DNA of 64,000 bases from Brachynemurus nebulosus (lineage: Eukaryota > Arthropoda > Insecta > Neuroptera > Myrmeleontidae). Below the pieces are notes generated by a model, which saw only the letters and a program-made list of their open reading frames with translations, was not told where the DNA came from and ran no database searches. Each line of letters begins with the position of its first letter. The stretch's first letter is position 1. The stretch is taken from NCBI GenBank assembly GCA_035578155.1, contig JAPWDM010000008.1:22840598-22904597 (forward strand), written 5' to 3'. Below are positions 50,802 through 62,889 of the stretch, piece after piece. Made by a program: the position numbers and the translations under genes.

Positions 50802-51158
50802 TAGAGTAATAGAGGCAACATATCTATGCCTACACTACTGGAACCAGTGTAACATGTAAGAGATAGACAATATGTTGTATACACACACTGGGTTTACATT
50901 GTATTAGTGCGATTTTGTGTATTTGTGTGAGTAACGCAGATAGTAGGGGGCGGTCACGTGGGTCAGACACCACACGCATGTACTAGGGGATGTAACCGAT
51001 GTAACAATACCAACAACAATCAAGTCCATTATCGTGTGGTTGATATTCAATCATCGACTGCTACTGACAAACTGACAACTAAGAAGCCTAATGAGCACAG
51101 AAGGACACACTCGTGATTTCAGAAAAGAGATAGATGCGGCGTCTCTGTCCTCTGTGGG
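50802..51158. repeat. Segment duplicated from/with 46420-46790, 5' flank of ZNF3
   Basis: It carries the block CAACATATCTATGCCTACAC ... GTAAGAGATAGACAATATGT as the upstream copy and ends about 20 bp before the ZNF3 frame. It may contain ZNF3 promoter or 5' UTR; no TATA box was chosen. Confidence 0.7.
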
Positions 51159-51176
51159 TTCCAGTAGTATAGAAAT

Positions 51177-54100
51177 ATGTATTTTCTCTCTAGATGCTCT
51201 ATGATCATAATAGTAGTTTGGCCCCTTGCTCGCATTGTATCTTTGTCCAAGACGCTATGGCTGTATCATTCTGTGGCTGTACCATTTTCTGAAGCTTACA
51301 AGACATTTGCTGTTAAAATGAAGAATGAAGAGAATTGGTTGGAAAAAAATGACGAAGTTTTGACCACAACAAAAGATGACACACCTGACTCAACAGATGA
51401 AACTTCGTCCACTTCAGGAAAGATAGAAAGTAAAAATAAAAAAATGGACTGTAAAGAAGTTATAGAGTCTGTGTCAGTTCCTGGAACAACTGCTAATAAA
51501 ACCGGGCATGATGAGAATTTGTTACAAGTAAATGACAAAGTTAAACGATTTGAATGTACGGTATGTTTTAAAACATTTAGTCGTAGTGATAATTTAAAAG
51601 TGCATAAAAGAATACACACAGGAGAAAAACCATACAAATGTAATGTGTGTTCTAAAACATTTGCTGATCCACGTCATTTATGGAGACATAAAAAAATACA
51701 TAAACCAAAAGAAAACTCTAGTGTATCTAAAGAGCATAAAAAAGGAGACAATTTTCCCAAAATAAAATTTCACCAGTGTACTATATGTGGTAAAACATTT
51801 CATTCTCCAAGTGAGTACAACGTGCATCAGAGAACACATACAGGAGAAAAACCATTCAAATGCAATATTTGCTTTAAAACATTTGTTACGTCAAGCCATT
51901 TGAAAAGGCATACAGGAACACATACAGGAGAAAAACCGTTCATATGCAAAATTTGCAATAAAAGATTTTCTGAGTCAAGTAGTTTGAAAAGACATGAAAA
52001 AAGAATACATACAGAAGAAAAACCATTCGGTTGCATTGTGTGCTTTAAAACATTTTCCGTTTCAGATGATTTAAAAACGCATGAAAGAATACATACAGGG
52101 GAAAAACCATACAAATGTAAAATATGCTCAAAAACATTTTCTCAGTCAAGCATATTAAGAAACCATGAAAGGATACACACAGGAGACAAACCATTCAAAT
52201 GTAATACATGTTCTCAAACATTTTACCGATATGCTCATTTACAAGCACATGAAAGAACACATACAGGGGACAAACCATTCAAATGCAAAATATGTTCAAA
52301 AACATTTTCTCAGACAGGCTCATTAAGAATTCATGAAAGAACACATACAGGCACAGATGAGACATCGGTGACATCCGTAACATCCATGATAACACATCGA
52401 TCGACTATTAAAATGGATAATGAAGAGAATTTGTTGGAAAAAAATGACGAAGATTTGACCACAATAAGAGATGACACACCTGACTCGATAGATGAAACTT
52501 CGTTTACTTCAGGAAAGCCAGAAAATAAAAACAAGAAAATGGAATATAAAGAGGTTATAGAGTCTGTGCCAGTTCCTGGGACATTTGCTATGGAAATGGA
52601 ACATGATGAAAATTTGTTACAAGTAAATGACAAAATGGAGAATGAAGAGAATTTGTTGGAAAAAAATGACGAAGATTTGACCACAATAAGAGATGATACA
52701 CCTGACTCGATAGATGAAACTTCGTTTACTTCAGGAAAGATAGAAAATAAAAACAAGAAAATGGAATATAAAGAGGTTATAGAGTCTATATCAGTTCCTG
52801 GGACATTAGCTCTGGAAATGGAACATGATGAAAATTTGTTACAAGTAAATGACAAAATGGAGAATGAAGAGAATTTGTTGGAAAAAAATGACGAAGATTT
52901 GACCACAATAAGAGATGATACACCTGACTCGATAGATGAAACTTCGTTTACTTCAGGAAAGATAGAAAATAAAAACAAGAAAATGGAATATAAAGAGGTT
53001 ATAGAGTCTATATCAGTTCCTGGGACATTAGCTCTGGAAATGGAACATGATGAAAATTTGTTACAAGTAAATGACAAAATGGAGAATGAAGAGAATTTGT
53101 TGGAAAAAAATGACGAAGATTTGACCACAATAAGAGATGATACACCTGACTCGATAGATGAAACTTCGTTTACTTCAGGAAAGATAGAAAATAAAAACAA
53201 GAAAATGGAATATAAAGAGGTTATAGAGTCTATATCAGCTCCTGGTACATCTGCTATGGAAATGGAACATGATGAAAATTTGTTACAAGTAAATGACAAA
53301 ATGGAGAATGAAGAGAATTTGTTGGAAAAAAATGACGAAGATTTGACCACAACAAGAGATGACACACCTGACTCGATAGATGAAACTTCGTTTACTTCAG
53401 GAAAGATAGAAAATAAAAACAAGAAAATGGAATATAAAGAGGTTATAGAGTCTATATCAGCTCCTGGTACATCTGCTATGGAAATGGAACATGATGAGAA
53501 TTTGTTACAAGTAAGTGACAAAGTTAAACGATTTAAATGTACGGTATGTTTTAAAACATTTCGTCGTAGTGATAATTTAAAAGTGCATAAAAGAATACAC
53601 ACAGGAGAAAAACCATACAAATGTAATGAGTGTTCTAAAACGTTTGCTGATCCACGTCATTTATGGAGACATAAAAAAATACATAAACCAAAAGAAAATT
53701 CCAGTGTACCCAGGGTGTCCAGTGCAGTGTGCAAAATGCACAGTCTCCAGTGTCCTATATGTGGTAAAACATTTGGTCATACAAGTGGGTTTAGCATGCA
53801 TCAAAGAACACATACAGGAGAAAAACCATTCAAATGCAATGTATGCTTTAAAACATTTGCTACGTCAGGCCAGTTGAAAAGGCACCAAGGAACACATACA
53901 GGAGAAAAACCGTTCACGTGCAAATTTTGTGATAAAGGATTTTCCCAGCTAACTAGTTTAAAGACACATGAGAAAAGAATACATATTGAAGAAAAACCAT
54001 TCAAATGCGTTGTGTGTTTTAAAACATTTCCCGCTTCAGATGATTTAAAAAAGCATAAAAGAACACATACAGGGGAAAAACCATTCAAATGCAAAATATG

Positions 54101-54341
54101 TTCAAAAACATTTTCTCAGACAGGCCCATTAAGAAATCATGAAAGAACACATACAGGGGAAAAACCATTCAAATGCAAAATATGTTCAAAAACATTTTCT
54201 CAGTCAAATTATTTAAAAATACATGAAATAACACACACAGGGGACAAACCATTCAAATGTAATATCTGTTTTCAAACATTTCGCAAATATGCTCATTTAC
54301 GGGTACATAAAAAAGTACACACAAATAAAAAAACATTCTAG
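51177..54341 (+). CDS. ZNF3: C2H2 zinc-finger protein with acidic repeat modules
   Basis: The frame has 1054 codons. The first 47 are hydrophobic and unlike the paralogs; homology starts at FAVKMKNEEN, so translation may begin at 51318 or an upstream exon may splice in near there. Order: acidic module, nine C2H2 fingers (RSDNL, DPRHLW, SPSEY, TSSHL, ESSSL, VSDDL, QSSIL, RYAHL, QTGSL), five tandem copies of the module (52412-53522, exactly 222 bp each), then nine fingers in closely matching order (RSDNL, DPRHLW, HTSGF, TSGQL, QLTSL, ASDDL, QTGPL, QSNYL, KYAHL). Linkers are TGEKPF/TGDKPF. The halves therefore arose by internal duplication. Modules are Glu/Asp-rich with ENLLEKNDEDLTT and DDTPDSIDETS. 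Probable nuclear DNA-binding protein of unknown target; no KRAB, ZAD or BTB. AATAAA lies at 54644. Confidence 0.9.
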   Translation: MYFLSRCSMIIIVVWPLARIVSLSKTLWLYHSVAVPFSEAYKTFAVKMKNEENWLEKNDEVLTTTKDDTPDSTDETSSTSGKIESKNKKMDCKEVIESVSVPGTTANKTGHDENLLQVNDKVKRFECTVCFKTFSRSDNLKVHKRIHTGEKPYKCNVCSKTFADPRHLWRHKKIHKPKENSSVSKEHKKGDNFPKIKFHQCTICGKTFHSPSEYNVHQRTHTGEKPFKCNICFKTFVTSSHLKRHTGTHTGEKPFICKICNKRFSESSSLKRHEKRIHTEEKPFGCIVCFKTFSVSDDLKTHERIHTGEKPYKCKICSKTFSQSSILRNHERIHTGDKPFKCNTCSQTFYRYAHLQAHERTHTGDKPFKCKICSKTFSQTGSLRIHERTHTGTDETSVTSVTSMITHRSTIKMDNEENLLEKNDEDLTTIRDDTPDSIDETSFTSGKPENKNKKMEYKEVIESVPVPGTFAMEMEHDENLLQVNDKMENEENLLEKNDEDLTTIRDDTPDSIDETSFTSGKIENKNKKMEYKEVIESISVPGTLALEMEHDENLLQVNDKMENEENLLEKNDEDLTTIRDDTPDSIDETSFTSGKIENKNKKMEYKEVIESISVPGTLALEMEHDENLLQVNDKMENEENLLEKNDEDLTTIRDDTPDSIDETSFTSGKIENKNKKMEYKEVIESISAPGTSAMEMEHDENLLQVNDKMENEENLLEKNDEDLTTTRDDTPDSIDETSFTSGKIENKNKKMEYKEVIESISAPGTSAMEMEHDENLLQVSDKVKRFKCTVCFKTFRRSDNLKVHKRIHTGEKPYKCNECSKTFADPRHLWRHKKIHKPKENSSVPRVSSAVCKMHSLQCPICGKTFGHTSGFSMHQRTHTGEKPFKCNVCFKTFATSGQLKRHQGTHTGEKPFTCKFCDKGFSQLTSLKTHEKRIHIEEKPFKCVVCFKTFPASDDLKKHKRTHTGEKPFKCKICSKTFSQTGPLRNHERTHTGEKPFKCKICSKTFSQSNYLKIHEITHTGDKPFKCNICFQTFRKYAHLRVHKKVHTNKKTF
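52412..53522 (+). repeat. Five 222-bp tandem repeats inside ZNF3
   Basis: Unit starts 52412, 52635, 52857, 53079 and 53301; each encodes 74 residues from M(E/D)NEENLLEKNDEDL to LLQVNDK. Units 2-5 differ at a handful of sites (SVPGTLALE or SAPGTSAME), so expansion is recent. The length is a multiple of three and keeps the frame. Confidence 0.95.
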
Positions 54342-55792
54342 TTGTAATACATTTTTTAAAAGGTTTTGTCAGTCATGTAGTTTGTGAGAAAATTCAAACA
54401 GGAAAGAGTCTTTTTTTAACTATTCTTATAAATCTTGATGTATACATCGCAAACACTGCTTCTTTAGTAAAATTACTATTAAAATAAGTATATAACGCTT
54501 TTATGAGCAAATTAGGAAAATATATTTTTTCTACTCCTACTATTAAAAGTAACATTTTGCGCACGGCTAACTATATGTAAAAATTAACAATTGCCCACAC
54601 TGTACGGGAATACAGTGGGAAATTATTTCGCACGCCTTAATATAATAAAAAAAAAGTAGGCTGTTCCGTTAGTTTAATATACAAATATATAGAAATAATA
54701 CTAAAAATATACATATATGTATGTTGATTATTTATTATTGTTTCCATAGTTTCAAAGTATGCTTTGGCAAAAATTTGAACATCTTAGCATTGACATTATA
54801 AATTTAAAAAAATTTTACTACTTATTTAAATTTTATTTTAATTATTTATATTAAATACGAATTGTTGCGCGAGCCCGCAGAAACTCATATTCGTGAGAAA
54901 TAAGCCTCTTTTCCCACTTATTGTTCAATATACTATTTTTCTACTCTTGTTGAAGAACGCACTCTTTACATATCCGTAAATTGTTGAGAAAGTTAGGCAT
55001 TATTCAAAGGTGTGGAAGAATGATCATTACTAAATACCTTTCGGCCAATGAAATCACCGTATTAACCATTATTCAATGGGTTTTCGATTGTTTTATGAAT
55101 AGTGTATAAGTTTTAATTTCATATAATATGTTGCGTAGTAACGTCTAAGTAAAAAAAGGTAGTTTGTATTTTGTTTTTATCGTTTGTACATATATAAACA
55201 TTTAATGAAATTAGAGATAGATTAAAAATTGTATTCTTTTGATTTAAAATTTATATTCAATTTTATTTAAATCAAAAAGGAAAAAAGTCGTAAAAAAATA
55301 TCGTATTCTACTCGCTTGCAGTGGCTATTACTCACTCAGATGCATTATGACATTCGCCTCGAAAAACTCGGTTCATGTCGCAATTTTATCTTCGTGAGTA
55401 ATGGCTATCATTACCAACTTGTTGAATAATATATTATTGTTCTCAAAATCCTACAAAATCCATATCCAAAAATATATTATATTCCATATTAACGACATTC
55501 AATTGATATTCAAAAATGGTTACTAACAAAAGATAAAATTAATAAATTTGTTTTCCACATTGTTTTCAATTTCTAACAATTACAAAAAAGTAGTGTTTCA
55601 TTTTTATTTGTTCAGTAACTAGGGTAAAAGACCCGATTGTCGAACGGGGTTATAAGTCCGAACAGTTTTGACATTTATATATTAATGAAGTTATTTCTGA
55701 AAGAAACCTCTGATAAAAAAAATTATTATTAATAGAATGATTATTTTTCAATTTAAATTCACCTCACATTTAATGCCTCCTCACTTAATTTA

Positions 55793-55861
<69 letters not shown>

Positions 55862-56399
55862 ACAATTTTTGTTGAATTCGTGAATTTTTAATATGATGGA
55901 TGATCATTATTCAAAACACATGAGTTATAAATTGTAACATTTTTCACCGAATTTTTAAAGTTATTAGCATAATAAAAGTATACAAATAATTGTTATTAGT
56001 CCACTTAAGAGATTAGGATAGCTAAATTATATTTTATATGCGTTAAATATTATTTCTAGAAGTGTTCCTTCTTGGGATCCAAGTTTTAAGGTTGGGTACC
56101 CCATTTTGAGAATTATATATTACATATCTATTTTATAAACATTTTTAATTAATTTTTGGGTTTAAAACACTTAACTAACCGTTTTTATAATTTCACTTTA
56201 ATATTTTATTTATTTCAGAACGTAAAATCAATTGAAAAATAATTAATAATGAATTAAAACTTCGAAATTGAAATAAAAACGTCAGACATTTAGATTTGAA
56301 ACAACATATAAATATATACGTCATATACTTAATTTAACTGTTTAAAAATTCACAATGGCGTATAGATAAGTTAGAATCACGTTAGAATGTACACAATTA
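54342..56399. other. No gene; AT-rich with TA microsatellite
   Basis: (TA)n at 55795-55858. GGGTAAAAGACCCGATTGTC at about 55623 faintly resembles the 16764 MITE end. No coding motif was recognised in the rest. Confidence 0.5.
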
Positions 56400-57935
56400 G
56401 CGCTATTCATAAAGAGAAGTTAAGATAACTCTTAGATTGAACTTAGCAAAGTTAACACTAAGACTTAACTTAACATTACAATTCATAGACAGATTTTAAA
56501 ATTGTCCTAGTAAAAACAAGCTTGAAGTTAGTTATAATGATACATTGTGAGGTGTATACAAGCTTTACAATTAATTCACCAATTGAAAGCAATCAGAGAA
56601 ACGAAAAATATTTGAATAGTAGTAGTGCGAAATATTTAAATTAATGAAAATTCTATCAGTAAATAATTAAAATTTTTAATATTTTTGCCGTAATTAATAA
56701 AATAATACAAAAGTATACATAGTTATGTATTTTAATTTAATTTATAATAAATAACAATATTAACGGAAAAATTTGTTTATTGGAAATTTAAATTTCTTTG
56801 TTGTAAATATTATTTTAAACTGTTTTAGAATATGTCAGTACGTAGTATAGTACCTAACTATAGTTTGTTTGTTTAAAATGCAGAACGTAAAGACGTGGTC
56901 GCTATTAAATTTAAAATTTCATAAAATAGGTGGTATCATGTGATTATTTTAATATTATTTTTTTTTAAAATGTGAATTGTCTTTAAAACATGTAATGTGT
57001 GTAAACAGACATAATTGTATTATAATTGTTCTGTTTTTTATATCATCAGTTTTATGTAATCTGAGTGACTTATAAAGTTACAATAAAATATAAATTATAT
57101 ACTAAAATATTTGTTGATTTATTAAAAATTTTTACAAAAGAAGTATAAAATAGATATAAACTTTGTCAATGATTTAGATTTTTATAATTTTAAACATAAA
57201 CTGCGGTACTTAAAGGCCTAAAACATTAAATAATTACAGTGTGCTTCCGATAATTTTTAACATTTCAGTATGAAAAACAACTAAAAAAAATGTAATAATA
57301 AATTAAGATTAACTAAAGTATGGTAAAATATTATGTTAAACTACCGTTTTGTTTATAATTTACATTAAAAAAAATACGTCCCTTACACAAAAAATGTAAG
57401 TAGAAAGACAAAATATTCTATCACAGAAGCACACAGAAGTACGTAATAATTCCTTAGTTTTTCTGTTTTTGCACATATCTTTTAATTAGTTATCTATAAA
57501 ATTGTTAGTTTTTCGTCAAATACATGCTGCAAATCGATATTTTCGTCATACATGAAAACTTTTTTGCACCTGAAAATATTTAGAGGTTGAATTACTTATA
57601 AAACTAAGTTAATTTGATTCAATTTTTCTTTTAATTTACTTACATTTAAAATATTTATTACGTCAATACTTAATATAGATATTTAATTACGTATATTTTA
57701 TATTTTTATTCGAAAAAGTTCTTTCAAATTTGATAAAATGTTCAAATGTCAAAAAATTCCATGTAAAAATATATTTAAGATGGACTTAAGTCTGCCATTT
57801 GCTTATTTTAAATTTAAGTAAGAGATAAGATTGAACTTAGCGTTAAAACCGACCTAAAGTCGTCTATGAATAAGTTAAGTTTTATCTTAGCTAAGATTGA
57901 TCTTAGATTTATCTTAAATCGTTTATGAATAGCGC
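56400..57935. mobile_element. 1.5-kb TIR element
   Basis: GCGCTATTCATAAAGAGAAG and the inverse of GCGCTATTCATAAACGATTT bound it; TTAAGATAA / CTTAGATT-type words repeat inside both ends (about 56420-56470; 57830-57915). Interior is AT-rich and non-coding. TSD not resolved. Confidence 0.65.
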
Positions 57936-59489
57936 AATATGTTTTTTAAAAGATAATCAGATGGCGAAAGAAAATACAGTATTTTAGTGGTTTATTTTAT
58001 CGGATATTTAAACCCTTCTGTCATTGCTGCTATGTTTCACAAGGTGTCATTCTGTGATACTCTATGACACAGACTGACCCCTTGTAGTGGATAGAGTGTC
58101 AAAGTGGCTGCAAGATAATGGTTTAAATATTCGATAGGAGAAGATGGTATGTATGGAATGTATTACATGTCATGTACATTAAATGCGTGTTTTTTCTTAC
58201 GGATCAGTGTGTTGTTTTTTTAAAGGAGGTTAATATATTCTGTCCGTTTTTTCATAGACGTCAACAAATTATATAACAAAAACATTAATAAATCAAAATT
58301 TTTGGGTTATATTTTCTTAAAAACATATCAACAACTCAACAATAAAGAAACTAACTAACAGACATTAAAAGTTCACGTAATTATGAATAAAAATAACTAA
58401 CAGACATTAAAAGTTCACGTAATTATGAATCACTTTCATCGTGTTTCACAGAGATTTTTTTGTAGGTTATTAAACAGCACCCTTCACTCCGTCGACAACT
58501 ATAAAGTTCATTTCATACACTTTTGCTACTCTAGCGCTATTCTGGCTATTTTGAACTGTTACTTAGTACTTAACACGGGACATTTTGAACTATTTTTCTA
58601 TTGTTTCCGTACAAGATAGTCCTTCTTATATCTACCCTCCATAGTACAGATGTACCGCAACTATCTTAATCATGAAATCTGCAGTTTGCACGTCAAGCTA
58701 CTTAGTAGTCACTCTCTCAGTAGCAGTCGATGAGTGTAGGTCAGTCAAAGTCAATTGCGTTGATTATTGTTGCTTGATGGTATTGTCGAACTCCCACACG
58801 GAGCCACATACATGCGTTGTGGTATCATACATATGTATGCGACAGCACAGCCACCACCACCAACGATCACTAAAACAAATACAGTATACGATTTATACCG
58901 AACGTTAATACTTACCCTTCTCTCTAGAACATGGAAAGTGAGATAGGCATACAAATGTCTCAAAAGTGTGCTTCAAAACAAGTGTAATGTGATTAAAAAT
59001 AAGAGCAAGCGACTTTGGCTTACGCCGATACGAATTGGCCCGATATGTCTGCTGTCCGTCCACTAGCCCAGTATTCATCAGTATTTTTAATTTTTTTTTT
59101 TATCAAGCTATAGATGCTATAAAAATACGTAAAAAACAATATGTAAAGTTACACAGTTATAATTGTAATTTACCTTTAGTTTCATTTCAGTAAAAATAAA
59201 AATCTCATGAAACGGACTTCTTCGCGTGAAAATATCCAAACAAAATTGGATTTGTTCGTACGTTGCAATTATACGCTCAGAAATGGACGAACGAGACGCT
59301 TTCAATGGACGAGGATGTATAGTTTCGGAGCTGTTTGGATCATTCCTCCGTTTTTATGCGTATTCGTCCGAATTAAATTTCGTACGTTTCCGCAACCAAT
59401 GGACGACCAGCCTAATAATTATGACATCTATCAACGTTATGTTTATATCGTAGTAATGTAAGTTTCTTGTTTGAAACCATAGAGAATGA

Positions 59490-59557
<68 letters not shown>

Positions 59558-60714
59558 TGGAAGAAGGAGAGGTATATAATATTGTAAAGGAAGGAGCATT
59601 TCCCAAAATACTGATCAACATATTATGAATATTAAACGTGCGTATTATGAATGACGTCATTTTGTAAATATACAGTAACGGTTTTAATTTAATTAAAACA
59701 TTGCCATTGCTTTTAAAACAATATATTTAGTATATTTTTCTTATAATTGTGATGTCTATATAAAAACATAAACAATTAATTAATTATTTTTAATATCTGT
59801 TCTATTTAATTCAATAATCAACTCCTTAAGAATGCTGCTCGACTATTTTATCAGTTAATTTTTCGAATTCTTAATTGTCTACTAAATTATTGTATTTTTT
59901 TAACGGTGCTTAAAGAATATTATAAATTACCATAAACTGAAAACAAAAATTGCTCAAATTAATCGATTATTTACAATTTATAACAATTTTTGTAAAAAGA
60001 TTACGTTTTGGTTTATAATTTTCCATCACTAATAAGACATATCTTTTTGATAAAAGTAGACACAAACATAAATAAAACTATACAGCTATTAAATTATCAT
60101 TTTATTAATAAATAAATAAATACAAACAAAATACATAATCTTGAAGTTAAATTTTTATATGCTTATTAATTTTACATATAAGACGCTACTGAAATGAAGG
60201 GTCAATCTAACCTATATTTTAATTTTTACATAATTTTATTTTTTACAATATTTTTAAAATTTTTGTCGTTATTATCACATATTTTAACTAAAAAACGTGT
60301 TCCTTATTTACGTAGAATGATTCCTTTTTCGATATTTCCTTTACTTTGTGTAATGTCAAAATTTGTATTTTTCCGCTTATTATAAACCTGTTTTTTTAAA
60401 TGAAAGATGTATAAAAATTAACAAATTTTCCCTAGAAATGGTTGCATTTATTGATCAATATAATATTTACTTACCCAAATATTATATTTACGGTGTATTA
60501 CGTTTACTAATTTTATTTTAAATTTAATTTTTTGTAGGACTGGATGTTTAGTGCTTATTTGCACGTGTTATAGTGTATATTTACTCTTTTGTTTTTTATT
60601 TTTTGTGGTACATTCAAAAGAATCTACGTATTCATTCTAACATATCATATTAAACTATATCTTGTCCCTCTCTTAAGAAATAGTCTCCATCCATATTCTT
60701 CTATATCAATGATA
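57936..60714. other. No intact gene; repeat fragments
   Basis: 58905-59022 is one arm of the 17262-18650 palindrome family. (TA)n lies at 59494-59554 after CCATAGAGAATGACAC, the same lead-in as 32764-32781. The 84-codon frame at 59207 has no recognisable domain and is not called. Confidence 0.5.
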
Positions 60715-61519
60715 TATATAGAAGAGCACTCACTTAAATTACAGGATTTTTTCTTAGCAGGTGGTTATTTTGGCGTTGAGTTCATAGGGCAATGCAGTAG
60801 CACTGCACAACATATTTAAAAAATGGTAATTGTAGACGCTGCTACTATCTGATATCTGTCGAATTTACTGTTCGTAGAACTTATTCTATTATTTTAGAAA
60901 TTTATAATTTGTAACATTTCTGTAGTAACAATTACAAAAAATTCTATCAGAAAATTTTCATTTTTTTCGAATTATTTATGAGTAATTCGTTTATTTTTTT
61001 GAGTTCAATATTAAATTTAATAATTTTACTTATTATTAGAGGTGTGTATAATTAACATTTATTACTTTATTTTTATTTAAAAATAATCACTTATTTTATT
61101 ATCACAGTAAATATATTTTATCTATTGGAGAAAAATGGGAGCACACTTGCCATAAATTAGAATCAGTAATAGTGATATTCATTTACGAAATATTCGATTA
61201 ATGTATAATTTTGAATAAAAATAAATTTACTTGAGTTTTTAAACAAATATATGAGTTTATAATTATTGTATGAATTTTAAACTTGAAAAACTGATCAAAG
61301 TAAAATGCAATTAAGAGAATTTTAGTGGATTATCTTACTAGTAGTAATCTACATTATCGGATAAGGCTAAAAATAATTTAAAGTTATTATAGTGACATCT
61401 CTGTTCTTTTCAAGTGTAATAAGCATAATGATTACGACAACGATGGCATCTATACCCGCTGCCCCCGTTCTCAGTACGATAGAGGGTCAAAAAAATGTAT
61501 TGAAGTTGGCTATCTTGTT
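60715..61519. repeat. Dispersed repeat, copy 2 (see 38213-38960)
   Basis: High identity to copy 1 from AGAAGAGCACTC onward. About 85 bp (60772-60852) are present here only. The adjacent TA tract is about 10 bp here and about 157 bp in copy 1. Confidence 0.8.
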
Positions 61520-61865
61520 GTTCATAAAAAGAAAAATACATCAATAACGCTTTCCTTGACCCATATGAATCCAAAAATGTAAAATACCTTGAATATAATT
61601 GAGAAAAAGTATAAGTTGGGCTTTCTTCAAAATCCGGCGTGACCGTTAACGTGTTAACAGCTACTAAAATTCACTTTATATGTGTTGTAAAATGTAAATG
61701 GCAACACTATATTTTTTATTTATTGTCATAGAATCCTTAGACAATTTAAAAATAATAATAATTGAAAATTAATTTTAAAGAAGGTGATGTAAATTAAAAC
61801 AGTTGAAACGGTTGAGACTGTTTAATAAAAAGTTGAACATATAATATGTAAAAGGAAAAATGTAT

Positions 61866-62569
61866 ACCGGAAAGAAGTTGGCGCCGAAAGTTGGAAAATC
61901 TTTCTGTTTTTTATATGGCTAAATTGCTCCCAAATTGCTCCTTTGGAATCAGTAATTGCTCCACCTGGAACTTAATTACTTAATTAGATATTTACAAAAA
62001 AAAAACTTTTTTGTTTGACTATTTCTATTATCAAAATCTTGTCAAATAATGCATTTTTATACAATTACATTATATCAAAAAATTGCTCCCAATTTGCTCC
62101 ATTTAATTTAAAAGTTAGTTATTAATTTCTCTGAATAATAATTAAAATATATTAAAATAAAAAATATTATGAATTAGGTTATGTATTATTAAAACGTATA
62201 GGCAATCCATTACACCTTTAAGTCGTTTGCATATATTTAAGGATAATTGAATTTTGACAAGTGCTTAACATTATAAAAAAACAAAATATTTTAATAATTA
62301 TTTAAATAAATTAAGATTTAGCTTTTAAATTAAATAGAGCAAACTGGGAGCAATTTATTGACATAAAGAAATTATATAAAAAAGTATTATTTTGGGAGAT
62401 TTTGATAACTTAAATAACGGAAAAAAATTTTTTTTCTTTATAAATAACTCATTAAATAATTAAGTTTCAGGTGGAGCAATTACTGATTTCAAAGGAGCAA
62501 TTTGGGAGCAATTTAACCATATAAAAAACAAAAAGATTTTTAAACTTTCGGCGCTAACTTCTTTCCGGT
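61866..62569. mobile_element. Palindromic Mutator-like MITE nested in the copia LTR, TSD AAAATGTAT
   Basis: Ends ACCGGAAAGAAGTTGGCGCC (inverse at the right with one change) lie inside AAAATGTAT (61857-61865 and 62570-62578). Arms continue through AAATTGCTCCCAAATTGCTC and GTAATTGCTCCACCTG. 704 bp, non-coding. The ACC start and 9-bp TSD resemble the 22670 and 30865 elements, but the arm sequence differs. Confidence 0.92.
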
Positions 62570-62889
62570 AAAATGTATGCACTAAATTTGAAATAAAATA
62601 CCAAATTTATTTTTTTTTTTAAAATCCTTTTATTGAAATTTTAACAACTGGTTATGGGCCCAGTTTACGTTAAAGAGGATTAGTGGAATTAGTGCAGTTC
62701 CTAAAAAAATATTTGTTGCGGTCAAGCAAATAATAAAACAAATACATTGAAAAAAATATTTGTTGCGGTCAAGCAAATAATAAAACAAGTACATTGTGGT
62801 TGCGGTTAAGCAATAATACCAATAATACAGTTGCGGTTAAGCAAATAATACCGATAATACAGTTGCGGTTAAGCAAATAATAACGAAAA

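Noticed and set aside
59207..59461. 84-codon plus-strand frame as a gene
   Set aside because: No recognisable domain, an overlapping second frame of similar length, and repeat-rich surroundings.
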